This document shows positions 21,563 to 30,903 of a stretch of DNA of 64,000 bases, in pieces (within the stretch, counting starts at the first letter, position 1; each line of letters starts with the position of its first letter). The DNA is taken from contig NZ_LIXZ01000012.1 in assembly GCF_001305855.1 (NCBI RefSeq), forward strand, positions 27,243 through 91,242, written 5' to 3'. The translations under genes were made by a program, and so were the position numbers. Source of the stretch: Rossellomorea vietnamensis (GTDB lineage Bacteria > Bacillota > Bacilli > Bacillales > Bacillaceae_B). A model generated the notes under the pieces. That model did no database searches, was not told the DNA's origin, and saw only the letters and a list, made by a program, of their open reading frames with translations.

Positions 21563-21602
21563 TTCAAAAAAAATCCGCTTCCTATATTCAGGAGCGAACT
21601 TT
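21563..21602 (-). terminator. Terminator of the DedA-type gene
   Basis: Minus strand CGCTCCT, AATAT-containing loop and AGGAAGCG, followed by eight T. It is the only signal between this gene and mutS. Confidence 0.6.
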
Positions 21603-21610
21603 CACCTTAT

Positions 21611-22228
21611 CTATTCTGCCTGCTTGGCGATGCTTGATTCATCGTGCAAACAATTGGACTTTGCTTTTGGTTTATACATGAATTTATATAACAGATAACC
21701 GACAATGAGCACCGCCCCTCCGATGAGAAGATAGGTCTGAATCTGACTTATCAATGATTGCACAGATTTCAAATTCCCATTTTTCCCGACTATTAACATC
21801 GTCAGGGTAATCGGAAATATCCCTATGAAAGTTAAGCCTCCAAATTTCCACTTATTCACTTTACTGATACCTGCAACATATGAGACATAATTACCGATGC
21901 CGAGGGGTCTCGTAATCGCTATACTCCACAAACCACATTTCCGGAACCATTTTTGCCCTTTTTCAATTTTCTTCGAGCTGGTTTTCTCTTTGATTTTATC
22001 CTTCAGCTTGTATCCAATACCATAGGGGATAAAACTAAAAATGGTATAGATGACACTGCTTGTAAGGGCTAAAATAAAAAGCTTTAGCAGGGGGGGATCA
22101 AGTACGTATCCATAAGCCAGGGTCACTAGGGCGCCTGGAAAAGGCAAAGAGGACGCTTCAATCGCATTTCCAGCGAATAAACCCCACATTCCTAACTCCT
22201 TAATTAATTTCAAGACAAACTCTAACAT
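21611..22228 (-). CDS. DedA/VTT-domain membrane protein
   Basis: A 205-residue polytopic membrane protein of the DedA (SNARE-associated/VTT) family, which includes undecaprenyl-phosphate and phospholipid transporters. It shows the early re-entrant E-x-SS-x-PFPG motif (IEASSLPFPGALV, about 23-35), the R-x-x-G-x-x-YV motif in ITRPLGIGNYVSYVAG (about 104-119) and four to five helices. Which lipid it moves is not predictable. AGGGAAAG precedes the ATG. It is a single gene at the left edge of the segment inserted between mutS and cotE. Confidence 0.82.
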   Translation of the reverse strand: MLEFVLKLIKELGMWGLFAGNAIEASSLPFPGALVTLAYGYVLDPPLLKLFILALTSSVIYTIFSFIPYGIGYKLKDKIKEKTSSKKIEKGQKWFRKCGLWSIAITRPLGIGNYVSYVAGISKVNKWKFGGLTFIGIFPITLTMLIVGKNGNLKSVQSLISQIQTYLLIGGAVLIVGYLLYKFMYKPKAKSNCLHDESSIAKQAE

Positions 22229-22346
22229 CGGTCTTTCCCTCCACGATTCATTTATATACCCTTTTCCCTATTTTGTTTATTAAAAACGCATTTGAAGGAT
22301 AAGATTTCATCCACTGGAGGGAATTAATGCTAACGTAGGGAGTCCA

Positions 22347-23165
22347 TTATTGAATTTCGTCAACGAATGTACGGCCGTCTATTCTCCACTGATTTTCCAA
22401 TGAATCCCTGTGTAAATAAAATACAACATTTTTTTCGTCTTGAGAATGATTGGAGCGAATCCATTTCACCCTGAATTGTAATTTCATCGCCACAAGGACA
22501 GGTAAATCCTCTACAGGTAGGATCGATCTTTGGGTAATCTGGATATGATTCACCGAAGCAAGTGTCTTTTTTAATGAACGATTGTTTCCGGTCATTATTT
22601 GGGAAAGAAGTCTTTCATCCTGTTGATTAAAGGCAATCTCCAGTACACTGATCAATTCATATGGATCTAATTGGTATAAATACCTGTCCAGTTTGCCACC
22701 AGCTTTCAATATCATGACTTTATGGGCTAAGTCTGGGGTGGGCGTCTTATGCGTCGTACTGCCGTAGAAATGGACACAGAAATGCCCTGGAAAATTATTT
22801 TGGAGTGCTCCGGCACCATGAGGCATTCCATTCATGGAAGCAGAGATGAGCTGGTCATGAACCAATACCAGAATCGCACGACGATCCCAACTCCACTCTC
22901 CTCCGTAAATGGCTTTCATTATTTTCGTGTCTTTTTCTGTGACCGGCTGCACATCCGCATGTTTACTACCTGCCCTTCTCTGCACTCTGAAAGACAACCC
23001 TGTATCTACATCAATGATTGTAAAATAAGAATGGTTTGGAATGATTCCCTTTACTTGTTCCCATGGAAGAATCTCAACTTGAAAACTCGGTATGGCTTCG
23101 GCCGATTTTGCTCCAAAGACAAGGAGCATTGAAAGGACGATTATGAATCTCATCATAAAAAGCAT
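22347..23165 (-). CDS. Secreted protein of unknown function
   Basis: A 272-residue protein with a Sec signal peptide (hydrophobic core about 5-18, likely cleavage after AEA at 22-24). The centre carries a conserved-looking block: YFTIIDVDTGLSFRVQRRAG, then GGEWSWDRRAILV, then MNGMPHGAG and HFCVHFYGSTTH (about 85-145). His- and Cys-containing blocks of this style occur in uncharacterised cell-wall proteins of Firmicutes, and the arrangement is faintly reminiscent of the Cys/His centre of L,D-transpeptidases. I cannot assign a reaction. It is divergent from the VanW-type gene, with 131 bp between them. Confidence 0.6.
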   Translation of the reverse strand: MLFMMRFIIVLSMLLVFGAKSAEAIPSFQVEILPWEQVKGIIPNHSYFTIIDVDTGLSFRVQRRAGSKHADVQPVTEKDTKIMKAIYGGEWSWDRRAILVLVHDQLISASMNGMPHGAGALQNNFPGHFCVHFYGSTTHKTPTPDLAHKVMILKAGGKLDRYLYQLDPYELISVLEIAFNQQDERLLSQIMTGNNRSLKKTLASVNHIQITQRSILPVEDLPVLVAMKLQFRVKWIRSNHSQDEKNVVFYLHRDSLENQWRIDGRTFVDEIQ

Positions 23166-23296
23166 GTACGAAACCTCATTTTTTTCCTTAGTTTTGGTCC
23201 CCCTGTTGCCGGTTCATTCACTCAATTTTTGGAAGTGGTATCCGAACATGAAATAACTCTCTTATACGGATACTACCAAGGAAAGGGAGGATTCAA

Positions 23297-24223
23297 ATGC
23301 TTTTGATTAAACTGACTGCGATAGGTCTGTTAGTGTTTCCGGCAATGGGAAGTCATGATCACCTACATATTCAATCACCAAATCACACACCCGTTTCAGT
23401 TGACCGTCACTACCTGGAAGTACCATTGGTGGATGAACCATTAATGAATGAGAAACACTATGAGGATTTTGTTTCCCAAGTTCAGAATATGGTCTACTCC
23501 CCTCCACATAATGCCTATATTAATGAACTTGACCGGATAGTCCCCGAAGTGGCAGGATATAAGCTCCATGAAAGGAAATTTCGTAATCTGGTCGAAGGTT
23601 TCTTGTTCTCAAAGGGATCGGGATTGATCGAACCTCCTTTATTGACGTTATATCCAAAGGTGGATAGTGAAATTCTCGCTCACATACGAACACAAAAAAT
23701 AGGTCAGTATGTTACGTTCTTTAATAAACATAATGAAGAGCGAACGCAAAATATTAGCCTGGCAGCCAAGAAAATCAACAATACGGTCGTGTTTCCAGGG
23801 GAAGTGTTCTCTTTTAATGGCGTGGTCGGAAAAAGAACGAAAGAAAAGGGTTATAAAAAAGCCCCCGTCATTGTAAGAGGGGAACTTTCTGAGGATATCG
23901 GCGGTGGTATCTGCCAGGTATCCTCGACCTTATATAATGCGGTGGATCAAGCGGGCGTAACCATATTGGAAAGGTATCATCACTCGAAACGAGTGCCATA
24001 TGTCCCTGAGGGCAGGGATGCAACCGTGAGCTGGTACGGTCCCGATTTCACCTTTAAAAACGCTTATAATCAGCCGCTTCTCATTCGGGCAAAAATTGCA
24101 GGTGGACAAGTGATCATAACCGTACATTCATCAGATCTTATCAATGTGAAAAAAAGAAAGGTCCCCAGCGCCTCCCATAAATTACCAGAGGAAAAACAAG
24201 TCGATCATTCCATACAAAATTAA
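23297..24223 (+). CDS. Secreted VanW family protein (YoaR-like)
   Basis: A 308-residue exported protein with a signal peptide (about 1-19). The VanW domain is about 125-285, with VVFPGEVFSFNGVVG, GGGICQVSSTLYNA and the closing NAYNQPLLIRA. VanW domains occur in cell-wall proteins of Firmicutes, and one is a accessory gene in vancomycin-resistance operons; their activity is not known. The C-terminal 30 residues are Lys-rich. AAGGGAGG precedes the ATG. Monocistronic, with a hairpin after the stop codon. Confidence 0.85.
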   Translation: MLLIKLTAIGLLVFPAMGSHDHLHIQSPNHTPVSVDRHYLEVPLVDEPLMNEKHYEDFVSQVQNMVYSPPHNAYINELDRIVPEVAGYKLHERKFRNLVEGFLFSKGSGLIEPPLLTLYPKVDSEILAHIRTQKIGQYVTFFNKHNEERTQNISLAAKKINNTVVFPGEVFSFNGVVGKRTKEKGYKKAPVIVRGELSEDIGGGICQVSSTLYNAVDQAGVTILERYHHSKRVPYVPEGRDATVSWYGPDFTFKNAYNQPLLIRAKIAGGQVIITVHSSDLINVKKRKVPSASHKLPEEKQVDHSIQN

Positions 24224-24249
24224 AGGCATCTGCACTTGCAGACGCCTTT
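24222..24249. terminator. Hairpin between the VanW gene and the aminotransferase gene
   Basis: Stem AAAGGC.TCTGC with GCAGA.GCCTTT, between two convergent genes. The T-run is short on the plus strand and slightly better on the minus strand. Confidence 0.65.
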
Positions 24250-24256
24250 CCCCAGT

Positions 24257-25612
24257 TTATTTAAGGTGTTGAATCCCTTCAATGACAGTCGATACCAGCC
24301 GTTCCAGATCTTCTTCTTCGATATTTAATGGAGGTGATATGGTCAGGACATTATTGAACCCTGCCACTGTAGCACCATTTTTTCCGATGATGACTCCATT
24401 CTGCTTACAATATCCGATGACTGCGTTTACTTTATCCAGCTCCAATGGTTCCTTGGTATCCTTATGAGTCACCATCTCAATTCCGATCAATAATCCCTTC
24501 CCTCTCACGTCCCCTACATTGGGGTGATCCTGGAGGTGATTTTTCAAGGAATTTAACGTTTTTTCCCCGAGGTCTTTTGACCGGTCAAAGAGTTTCTCGT
24601 TTTCCATGATTTCAATGTTCTTCAAAGCAAGCGCACAAGCTGCAGGATTTCCTCCGAATGTGTTAATATGACGGAAATAATCATATTCTTCAGATCCCTT
24701 AAAAGCTTCATAGATCTCTCGTTTTACAGCTGTGGCGGATAATGGGAGGTAAGCACTGGTGATACCCTTGGCCATTGTAATGATATCAGGCTTCACATCA
24801 TAATTCATAAAGCCGAATGCCTTTCCGGTCCGTCCAAAGCCACAAATCACTTCATCCACTATTAAGAGAGCACCATGCTTCACACACACTTCTTTGGCCG
24901 CCTTCATATAGCCATCCTGCGGCATGAGGATTCCTCCGCCTGTAATAATTGGTTCCATGATCAGTGCAGCGACTGTTTCACTTAGTTCCCACGTCATGGC
25001 CTGATCAATTGCCTTCACCCCCGGAAGGTCATGGGGATTTCCCCCCGTCACTTCGTCGCGGTATGCGTCCGGAGGAGCAATATGGTGAAATCCAGGCGCC
25101 AATGGCTCATACTTAAATTTCCGCTGAGCCTGCCCTGTAGCAGCCAATGCTCCCATAGAATTACCGTGATATCCTCTATATCGGGAGAAAATTTTATATC
25201 TTCCGTGATCACCGTTTTGTTGGTGATACTGGCGGGCGATTTTAAAGGCCGTTTCATTGGCTTCTGATCCACTGTTAGAGAAGAAAATCACATAGTCATC
25301 ACCAAGTAATTGATTTAACTTCTCTGCAAGCTCAATGGCTGGTTGATGACTTTGTGTTAGTGGAAAGTAAGCCATTTTCTTCAGCTGCTCGTAAGCAGCC
25401 TCCGCTAACTCCTGTCGTCCATACCCAACGTTAACACACCATAATCCTGCCATACCATCAAGATACTTCTGTCCCTCCTGATCAGTAATCCACGACCCGT
25501 GAGATTCTGTGACAACCATCGTTCCCTCGGGATTATATGGTTTCATGGAGTGCCAAATGAGTTTCTCGTCCTGCTTTAACCATACATCTTGAGAGTGACC
25601 AGCTTTTACCAT
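24257..25612 (-). CDS. Class III aminotransferase, probably beta-alanine:pyruvate type
   Basis: A 451-residue fold-type I PLP aminotransferase. It shows the phosphate-binding NSGSEANETAFKIAR (about 110), LIVDEVICGFGRTG (cofactor Asp in VDEV) and the Schiff-base Lys in TMAKGITSAYLPLSA. It is placed 21 bp after a methylmalonate-semialdehyde dehydrogenase and next to a full reductive pyrimidine pathway. I infer that it removes the amino group of beta-alanine (from uracil) or beta-aminoisobutyrate (from thymine), giving malonate or methylmalonate semialdehyde. Omega-amino acid:pyruvate activity is the alternative. GGGGG precedes the ATG. Confidence 0.85.
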   Translation of the reverse strand: MVKAGHSQDVWLKQDEKLIWHSMKPYNPEGTMVVTESHGSWITDQEGQKYLDGMAGLWCVNVGYGRQELAEAAYEQLKKMAYFPLTQSHQPAIELAEKLNQLLGDDYVIFFSNSGSEANETAFKIARQYHQQNGDHGRYKIFSRYRGYHGNSMGALAATGQAQRKFKYEPLAPGFHHIAPPDAYRDEVTGGNPHDLPGVKAIDQAMTWELSETVAALIMEPIITGGGILMPQDGYMKAAKEVCVKHGALLIVDEVICGFGRTGKAFGFMNYDVKPDIITMAKGITSAYLPLSATAVKREIYEAFKGSEEYDYFRHINTFGGNPAACALALKNIEIMENEKLFDRSKDLGEKTLNSLKNHLQDHPNVGDVRGKGLLIGIEMVTHKDTKEPLELDKVNAVIGYCKQNGVIIGKNGATVAGFNNVLTISPPLNIEEEDLERLVSTVIEGIQHLK

Positions 25613-25633
25613 GAAGATTCCCCCTAACCCTGA

Positions 25634-27100
25634 TTAAAAATCAAATCGAGAAGTGATCATTTTCTTCCTAGTATAGAAATTTACTCCGTCTTTACCATTT
25701 ACATGCATATCTCCGTAGAAAGAATCCTTCCACCCTGAAAATGGGAAGAATGCCATAGTTGCAGGAACCCCCACATTAATTCCCAGCATCCCTGCGTCTG
25801 CTTCCTCCCTGAACTGTCTTACGGCGCCGGCGTCTTTCGTATAGATCGTTGCACCATTACCGTATCTTGACTGGCGGATGTAATCCAGTCCCTGGTCCAG
25901 GTCTTCAGCTCTTAAAAGACTGAGGATAGGTGCAAACATCTCTTCTTTCGCGATCGTCATTTCCGGTGTCACTTGGTCAAAGATCGTCGCCCCCAAGAAG
26001 TTCCCTTCCTTGAAATCTTCCATCTCTTGACGGCCGTCCCTAATGAGTGACGCTCCTTCTTGTATGCCTTTTTCAATATAACCGAGGGTCTTCTCCCGAT
26101 TTTCCTTTCGAATGACCGGAGTTAGCAGAACTTCCTCATCCATCCCATTCCCTATACATAATTCGTCTGCTTTTTTACTTAAAGCCTTCACGAACTTTTC
26201 ATTGTCACCGACGACCACTACTGCACTGCATGCCATGCATCTCTGTCCTGCACTGCCAAATGCTGAACTGATGATATGTTCAGCCGCTTTATTGAAATCC
26301 GCATCAGGCATGACGACATGATGATTTTTTGCTCCCGATAGTGCCTGGACCCTTTTTCCTTGTGAGGCGGCCTGTTGATACACATATTTGGCAACCGGCT
26401 GGGAACCGACAAATGAGATGGCCGCAATGTCCTTATTCTCCAGTAAGCCATTCACCACATCATGGGCGCCGTGCACCACGTTGAGGACCCCGTCGGGCAT
26501 ACCCGCGTCTGTTAACAACTCTGCAAGTCTATTGGCTAAGATCGGGGTTCTTTCAGACGGCTTCAATACGAACGTATTTCCACATGCGATGGCAAGGGGG
26601 AACATCCATAACGGGACCATCATAGGGAAGTTAAATGGAGTGATCCCTCCTACAACTCCGAGTGGATAGCGGAACATTTCGGAGTCGATATCTTCCGCTA
26701 TCCCACTGAGCGTCTCTCCCATCATGAGTGTGGGTGCACCGCATGCAAATTCCACACATTCTAATCCACGCTGTACTTCACCATACGCTTCTTTGAATGA
26801 CTTTCCATTTTCCTGTACCACCAGTCTGGCCAGATCCTCGTGATTGTCAGAAAGCAATGTATGATATTTATAGAGAATTCGCGCACGTTTTGGCACCGGG
26901 GTCTTTTTCCACGTTTCTGAGGCAAGCTTCGCAGCTTTCACAGCCATCGCCACATCTTCCTTAGTGGATATCGGCACCCTTGCAATTTCTTCGTTTTTGG
27001 CAGGATTTAAGACTTCCAATGTTTGTGAGCTGAGGGAGTCCACCCACTTACCACCAATATAATTTTTCAAAACTTCTACATCCTTTTTTATTACAGTCAT
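25634..27100 (-). CDS. mmsA: CoA-acylating (methyl)malonate-semialdehyde dehydrogenase
   Basis: A 488-residue aldehyde dehydrogenase of the MmsA/IolA group. The catalytic Cys is in the GSAGQRCMACSAVVVVG block near residue 285. The NAD-binding FVGSQPVAKYVY and the PFNFPMMVPLWMFPLA signature separate MMSDH from non-acylating ALDHs. It converts malonate semialdehyde to acetyl-CoA and methylmalonate semialdehyde to propionyl-CoA, the last step of beta-alanine and beta-aminoisobutyrate breakdown. AAGGAGG precedes the ATG. It forms a two-gene unit with the aminotransferase, with a candidate regulatory box at 27205-27223. An iolA role is less likely because no other iol gene is nearby. Confidence 0.92.
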   Translation of the reverse strand: MTVIKKDVEVLKNYIGGKWVDSLSSQTLEVLNPAKNEEIARVPISTKEDVAMAVKAAKLASETWKKTPVPKRARILYKYHTLLSDNHEDLARLVVQENGKSFKEAYGEVQRGLECVEFACGAPTLMMGETLSGIAEDIDSEMFRYPLGVVGGITPFNFPMMVPLWMFPLAIACGNTFVLKPSERTPILANRLAELLTDAGMPDGVLNVVHGAHDVVNGLLENKDIAAISFVGSQPVAKYVYQQAASQGKRVQALSGAKNHHVVMPDADFNKAAEHIISSAFGSAGQRCMACSAVVVVGDNEKFVKALSKKADELCIGNGMDEEVLLTPVIRKENREKTLGYIEKGIQEGASLIRDGRQEMEDFKEGNFLGATIFDQVTPEMTIAKEEMFAPILSLLRAEDLDQGLDYIRQSRYGNGATIYTKDAGAVRQFREEADAGMLGINVGVPATMAFFPFSGWKDSFYGDMHVNGKDGVNFYTRKKMITSRFDF

Positions 27101-27204
27101 ATTCAGTTCCTCCTTATTCCTTTTTTCGATAAGATATTCCCAAAGAAGTTCAGAACTTTCTGTATACTTGATACTTTCATTATGAAAGAAAACGTCTGGT
27201 CATT

Positions 27205-27223
27205 CATTAGACATTGTGTAACA
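27205..27223 (-). promoter_or_regulatory. Candidate operator upstream of mmsA
   Basis: CATTAGACATTGTGTAACA on the plus strand, about 105 bp before the mmsA start codon. An 18-of-19 match occurs in the same orientation upstream of the pyrimidine operon (36217-36235). The PucR-type regulator encoded between the two units is the natural candidate for binding. Confidence 0.5.
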
Positions 27224-27265
27224 TAACCAGGGTATTACGCTTGACACTATAACTAATTGCTTGAT

Positions 27266-28867
27266 TTACTGTATCTTGGTCTTCTTCAATAAGCTTTGAG
27301 GCTGTAAATACTCATGAGCGGCCAATAGAAATTCGATTGCCACCCGTTTATCCGATCTCATGAAATCCTCACCCAGCAAATCTTCTATTTTTTTCAATCG
27401 ATGATAGAGCGTTTGTCTTACGATAAATAACCTTTTAGAGGTTTCTTGTTTTGATCCCTGACAAGATAGGAAAACTTTAAGTGTCATCATTAAATTCCCA
27501 TCATGTTCCCGGTCATAATCTATCAATGGAGAAAGAAACTCTTCGATCATTTCCCCCATGTTCACATTTTCATTAACGATTGAGATCAACCTGAATAAAT
27601 GTAGGTCATCGAAGAAATAATAGTGGTCTCCACCTTCGACTTTTGTTCGAAATGCAAGGGTATCTTTCGCAGTTTCATAGCTTTTATGGATATCCATCAT
27701 TTCGAATTGATATTTACCTGTGGCGAATACTGAATGTGACGACTTTTCAAAAAATCCCGATCTTCCTATTTTTCCGTATGCTTTTATCAATCTGCCCTTC
27801 CAATTACCGGCATTCCTGGTATCAAGAAGTATGAAGATTAAATCATGATCTATCCTTTCGGGCACCACTTTGAATCCATATTGCTCAAATATACTTTTTG
27901 TTACAAGGTTAAAGAAGGTGAAATCAAGCATTTCTTTCTCATCCAGTGTATTCGTCTTGCAAATACATACGACACCCCCATGGACCGATACGTTTAGTTC
28001 ATCCATAAAAGTGGCAAGTCTGTCGTATGATTGATCTCCTTTTAACCACGACATGATCCACTTTGATTCTTCCAAGCGTTTTTGTTCATCAAAATACAAT
28101 TCCCTCATCAAATATTGAGCAAGGGCAGTGGACGTCCGGTCAAGGATTAATAGCTCATATTCACTAAACGGGTGATTGTACCGATAGATGCACAGCTCCG
28201 CATACTCCTGATCAAACAGAATGACTTTCGTCGAAACAATATGATGATCCTTACTGTCTTTGTCCCTATAGTAGTTTTGTAGGAAGAGCTCTTCTTCAGA
28301 GGAGCACATTAAGGGATGAACCTTTACATCTTGTTCTTTCAACTGAAAAAGTACCGGAACATCCAATTCTTTATGTAACACTTGAAGAATATCCCTCCAG
28401 TGTTTAACTGAAAGCAGCAATTTATTCAGGTTCTGAGCATAGAAATCAAGTTTCTTGATCATCTCATATTGCTGATTGATTATAACCGCGTGTATATCCT
28501 GAGTGATACTGACAAAGGGAACTTCTTTTTCAAAAACAATAATGGGGAAATCAAATTCATCCGCCCACTCGAGGACAGCTGATGGTATGGTAGAGATATT
28601 TGTATCAAGTTCGATACAAAGTGCTGCTGCTTCACAGGCTCCCAACTGATGTATGAGAGAAAGGAAACTGCCTTCCTCCTTTAGGGCAAGACCAGTTGAA
28701 AGGATCAATTCGTTCCCGTTAAGAAGATTTTTAATGGAAGTGACTTCGACAATGTGGACCCATTTTACTTGTCTGGAGAGACCTCTGTGCCCAGCCATAA
28801 CCTTAGCATGTTCAAAGTACTTTCTTTCCAGGATATCTTTCACTGAAAAATAGTAATGACTTCTCAT
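27266..28867 (-). CDS. PucR family transcriptional regulator
   Basis: A 533-residue activator of the PucR/CdaR group. The N-terminal PucR sensor domain is about 8-125 (GHRGLSRQVKWVHIVEV, ELILSTGLAL). A GGDEF-like/CdaR middle region follows, and a C-terminal HTH_30 domain (about 465-520) contains SKRLFIVRQTLYHRLKKIEDLLG. Relatives control purine or amino-acid catabolism in response to pathway metabolites. Its position between the transport/catabolic genes and mmsA suggests that it controls both units. AAGGAGAG precedes the ATG. It has its own transcript, because a terminator separates it from the upstream small gene. Confidence 0.9.
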   Translation of the reverse strand: MRSHYYFSVKDILERKYFEHAKVMAGHRGLSRQVKWVHIVEVTSIKNLLNGNELILSTGLALKEEGSFLSLIHQLGACEAAALCIELDTNISTIPSAVLEWADEFDFPIIVFEKEVPFVSITQDIHAVIINQQYEMIKKLDFYAQNLNKLLLSVKHWRDILQVLHKELDVPVLFQLKEQDVKVHPLMCSSEEELFLQNYYRDKDSKDHHIVSTKVILFDQEYAELCIYRYNHPFSEYELLILDRTSTALAQYLMRELYFDEQKRLEESKWIMSWLKGDQSYDRLATFMDELNVSVHGGVVCICKTNTLDEKEMLDFTFFNLVTKSIFEQYGFKVVPERIDHDLIFILLDTRNAGNWKGRLIKAYGKIGRSGFFEKSSHSVFATGKYQFEMMDIHKSYETAKDTLAFRTKVEGGDHYYFFDDLHLFRLISIVNENVNMGEMIEEFLSPLIDYDREHDGNLMMTLKVFLSCQGSKQETSKRLFIVRQTLYHRLKKIEDLLGEDFMRSDKRVAIEFLLAAHEYLQPQSLLKKTKIQ

Positions 28868-28897
28868 CTTTCTCTCCTTTTATTCGGCGTAGTAAAT

Positions 28898-28927
28898 GGA
28901 GAAAAAGGATTGGAAGAACCAATCCTT
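28898..28927 (-). terminator. Terminator at the end of the pyrimidine permease unit
   Basis: Minus strand AAGGATTGG, 5-nt loop, CCAATCCTT, then TTTCTCC. The stem begins at the stop codon of the second small gene. Confidence 0.75.
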
Positions 28928-29106
28928 CAATCCGCTTCAGTATGGGGGATTGCAAACTGTATCTCTTCACCCCACCACTTCACTAATTGTTCTTCAGTCA
29001 AGTGATTCGAAGACAAGACGGATAATACCCAGTGTATTAATTCATCCGTCGTTTGCATATTTCTGGGGCAGAGCGTCAAATCTTTATCTGCGGACAGATC
29101 CCTCAT
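28927..29106 (-). CDS. Small unknown protein B of the pyrimidine cluster
   Basis: 59 residues, acidic, no membrane segment. It has an early CPRN and a Trp-rich centre (HWVLSVL ... LVKWWGEEI). I do not recognise the family. The ATG at 29106 follows AAAGGGGG by about 9 bases; a longer in-frame reading to 29169 would overlap the preceding small gene and lacks a ribosome site. It is 16 bp after small gene A and ends in a terminator, so it is the last gene of the permease transcript. Confidence 0.65.
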   Translation of the reverse strand: MRDLSADKDLTLCPRNMQTTDELIHWVLSVLSSNHLTEEQLVKWWGEEIQFAIPHTEAD

Positions 29107-29122
29107 GCCGCTTAGCCCCCTT

Positions 29123-29332
29123 TCAAGGATGGGTATGAAATAAAAGATTTGAAAAATACTTTCGCGCATTCGCCGTTTTCACATGCAAAGTAGCGCTTCT
29201 TTTATTTTCTGTATGTTTAAAAACAACAAAAGCTCCACTGAGATTTTCGGTGACCTTTTCTATCTTAAAGCCCTTTTGCAGGAGAAAATCAATCTTATCC
29301 CTTTCACTTAAGAACTCTTGATAATCGGACAT
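29123..29332 (-). CDS. Small unknown protein A of the pyrimidine cluster
   Basis: 69 residues, mixed alpha/beta pattern (SERDKIDFLLQKGFKIEKV, then SGAFVVFKH, then a basic helix ending NLLFHTHP). No cysteines, no signal peptide. I do not recognise the family. The ATG at 29332 follows GGAGGGTG; a longer reading to 29380 is not needed. It lies 44 bp after the permease gene and is followed by small gene B, so it is cotranscribed with pyrimidine uptake. A role in the complex or regulation of the pathway can only be guessed. Confidence 0.68.
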   Translation of the reverse strand: MSDYQEFLSERDKIDFLLQKGFKIEKVTENLSGAFVVFKHTENKRSATLHVKTANARKYFSNLLFHTHP

Positions 29333-29376
29333 TTCAACACCCTCCCATTCTCCTATTTGGAACCACTGTAGCCCAT

Positions 29377-30855
29377 TCAAGAAAAGCTTGTGCCCGTTGG
29401 GGATTTTTCGATAACGTTTTCTTCTGATTCTTCAATGATCCAATCACGTCCTACCGACATGCCCAGATATTTCTCATCACTGGGATCGGAAAGCTCGGCC
29501 TGCTCATACTTTTTGAACCACCAATATTTAGCCAATACGTAATAGCAGAGGGCTCCTATACCAAATCCAACCAAAAACGAAAAGTTAGGAACAAAATATG
29601 AAGCGACTGCCCCAAAGATCCATGAGATGAAGCCCGCAAGATTAATTCCTTTCATGTAGCTGAATTGTCCACTATCTTCATATAATGCCGGCACATTGAC
29701 CCGGCGTTTTCTTATAAAATAGTAATCTGATATCAATATTCCGACGATCGCGGATAAAATCCCCCCTACAAACAGAAGAACGGGAATGATGATATCGAAA
29801 AGGTTCCATGGCTGGACGATCGTCCCTACGACCCCGGCAGTTAACACACCGGCCCAAAATGGAAACTTTGGCCCCCCAACATTTGAAAAGATGGTAGCTG
29901 CAGGTACTATATTGGCCGCAATATTCGTGGACCATTGTGCCAGGACGATCATCAGGAGCAGGATTCCCAAGACAAATCCGCTTGCTGCCTCCTGCAGGGC
30001 AACTACAGGATCATAATTCAGAACGGCTATATACGAAATACCGCCGATTAATACCATAAATGCTTGAGTTATCGGCAGGGCTATAAGATTACCAATAAGA
30101 GCACTCCGGTTTCTCTTGAACCAATTCCTTTCATTGCTTGGAGCCTTCATGAAGCGTGAAATGGAAGGAATATCTGCTGAAAGTGTTGCCCAAAATCCCA
30201 TATTACTAAAAATCACGACAAGGAAAGCGGTAAAAGTGGCTGCTCCCGTCACCGGACTTTCAACCCAGCTCCATATATCTCTTCCATGAGAAGCTGCGGA
30301 GTCTGACAATGACGAATACATCCAGACTGAGATGAGAATGATGACTGGGGCAGCAAGGTCTGCAAAACGTTCTACAGCCTTAATCCCAAGCGCAGTATTC
30401 ACCAATTGAAGAATAGCAAAAATCAGAAAACACACAAACCAATTATCAAAACCTGATAATATATTTAGAATTCCGTTCATCGCAGTAGCACCGAAGTATG
30501 TGTTAATTCCAAACCACATGGAAGCAGCCAGGCCACGAACAACGGATGGGATATGCGTGCCGATCGTTCCGAAGGGTGCTCTCATGTATACAGGGAAGGA
30601 TAAACCATGTTCGATTCCTATATCGCCGGTTAAGGTAATAAATAACCCAATTGCAAGGGAACCTATGATCGTGGCTAAAACGACGAGGGGTAATGGTAAC
30701 GATACGACACCGGCCCCACCGATGGCGAATGTTGCAAGTACGACTACCATCCCCACCCACATAAAGGAATAGCCAAGCTTTGTAACTTTCCTTTCACTTT
30801 CTTTGACCGGTAATAAATCTGGAGACTTTAAGTAACTTCTTTTCAACATGAACAC
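29377..30855 (-). CDS. NCS1 family nucleobase permease
   Basis: A 492-residue, 12-helix transporter of the nucleobase:cation symporter-1 family (allantoin/uracil/hydantoin group). The N-terminal cytoplasmic start (DLLPVKESERKVTKLGYSFMW) and the GxxG-type helix-1 and helix-6 segments (FSNMGFWATLSADIPSISRFMK) are typical. From the adjacent genes I infer uptake of uracil or thymine, or possibly dihydropyrimidines or hydantoins. It lies 134 bp downstream of dihydropyrimidinase, with a large hairpin in between, so it may share the operon with reduced expression or have its own start. Confidence 0.88.
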   Translation of the reverse strand: MFMLKRSYLKSPDLLPVKESERKVTKLGYSFMWVGMVVVLATFAIGGAGVVSLPLPLVVLATIIGSLAIGLFITLTGDIGIEHGLSFPVYMRAPFGTIGTHIPSVVRGLAASMWFGINTYFGATAMNGILNILSGFDNWFVCFLIFAILQLVNTALGIKAVERFADLAAPVIILISVWMYSSLSDSAASHGRDIWSWVESPVTGAATFTAFLVVIFSNMGFWATLSADIPSISRFMKAPSNERNWFKRNRSALIGNLIALPITQAFMVLIGGISYIAVLNYDPVVALQEAASGFVLGILLLMIVLAQWSTNIAANIVPAATIFSNVGGPKFPFWAGVLTAGVVGTIVQPWNLFDIIIPVLLFVGGILSAIVGILISDYYFIRKRRVNVPALYEDSGQFSYMKGINLAGFISWIFGAVASYFVPNFSFLVGFGIGALCYYVLAKYWWFKKYEQAELSDPSDEKYLGMSVGRDWIIEESEENVIEKSPTGTSFS

Positions 30856-30903
30856 CCCATTTTGTTTGCTTCGAATGGCTTTACCAATCTTTTCACAAGA
30901 GAG

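Noticed and set aside
25634..27100. The semialdehyde dehydrogenase as iolA of an inositol operon
   Set aside because: No other inositol gene is near, while aminotransferase and pyrimidine genes are.
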